A stretch of 5,724 nt of DNA from CAYJPV01 sp964396055 (GTDB taxonomy: Bacteria > Acidobacteriota > Vicinamibacteria > Vicinamibacterales > JAKQTR01): NCBI GenBank assembly GCA_964396055.1, contig CAYNDV010000218.1, positions 1 to 5,724 of the forward strand, in the 5' to 3' direction. The notes beneath the pieces are model-generated. The model had not been told where the DNA came from and made no database searches. It worked only from the letters and a program-made list of their open reading frames with translations. Position numbers and translations under genes: made by a program. Shown piece after piece: positions 5,693 to 5,724 of this stretch (the stretch's first letter is position 1; each line of letters starts with the position of its first letter).

Positions 5693-5724
5693 CTAGCCTC
5701 TAGCCTCTAGCCTCTAGCCTCTAG
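5693..5724. repeat. Heptanucleotide tandem array, unit CTAGCCT, about 4.6 copies
   Basis: Four CTAGCCT units and a final CTAG run to the last base, so the array probably continues beyond the window. It is the same unit, in the same orientation, as the array at position 1. As there, TAG occurs on both strands in every unit and closes all six frames. It follows directly after the REP-like hairpin and a short CT-rich stretch (5682-5692). Confidence 0.95.

Noticed and set aside
1..5724. Border heptamers as telomere-like repeats
   Set aside because: The plant-type telomere is also a heptamer (TTTAGGG), but this unit differs, both borders have the same orientation rather than inverted ends, and the genes are bacterial in style.

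Overview
The window looks like bacterial chromosomal DNA of high GC content. It encodes three complete proteins and has heptanucleotide tandem repeats in every non-coding interval. An exported S9D-type peptidase, a class I PLP aminotransferase, a compact GH77 amylomaltase, a GTAG-headed REP-like hairpin and 7-bp intergenic arrays together suggest an uncultured Acidobacteriota, perhaps Vicinamibacteria. That placement is inference from general resemblance; there is no marker gene here. Exactly 100 Ns, and repeat ends of the same sequence at both borders, suggest this is a whole scaffold of a draft or metagenome assembly that broke at the repeats.

Layout: (1) 1-33, a TCTAGCC array that supplies the last codons and stop of the first gene. 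(2) 23-2479, minus strand, a secreted S9D (glutamyl endopeptidase-like) serine peptidase of 818 aa with a visible signal peptide, Shine-Dalgarno and catalytic triad. (3) 2480-2814, a divergent intergenic region with a candidate promoter for the peptidase, then a CTACTG/TCTTCTG heptamer array interrupted by the 100-N gap and resuming as ACTTCTG units. (4) 2815-3987, plus strand, a PLP aminotransferase of 390 aa with a GTG start just beyond the array. (5) 3984-5579, plus strand, malQ, 4-alpha-glucanotransferase of 531 aa, overlapping the aminotransferase stop by ATGA and so probably translationally coupled to it. (6) 5574-5724, three repeat elements packed into about 150 bp: a CAGAAGA array (the reverse complement of the TCTTCTG array), a 48-nt long hairpin with a GTAG head, and a second CTAGCCT array in the same orientation as the one at position 1.

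Functionally, the aminotransferase and malQ form an apparent two-gene operon, joining amino-acid transamination with glycogen/maltodextrin metabolism. No direct biochemical link is evident. The peptidase is a separate, divergently transcribed unit acting outside the cytoplasm. The main points for a second look are the heptamer arrays, which coincide with both gene ends, one gene start and every assembly break, the REP-like hairpin, and an aminotransferase that has lost the usual substrate-carboxylate arginine of its fold.
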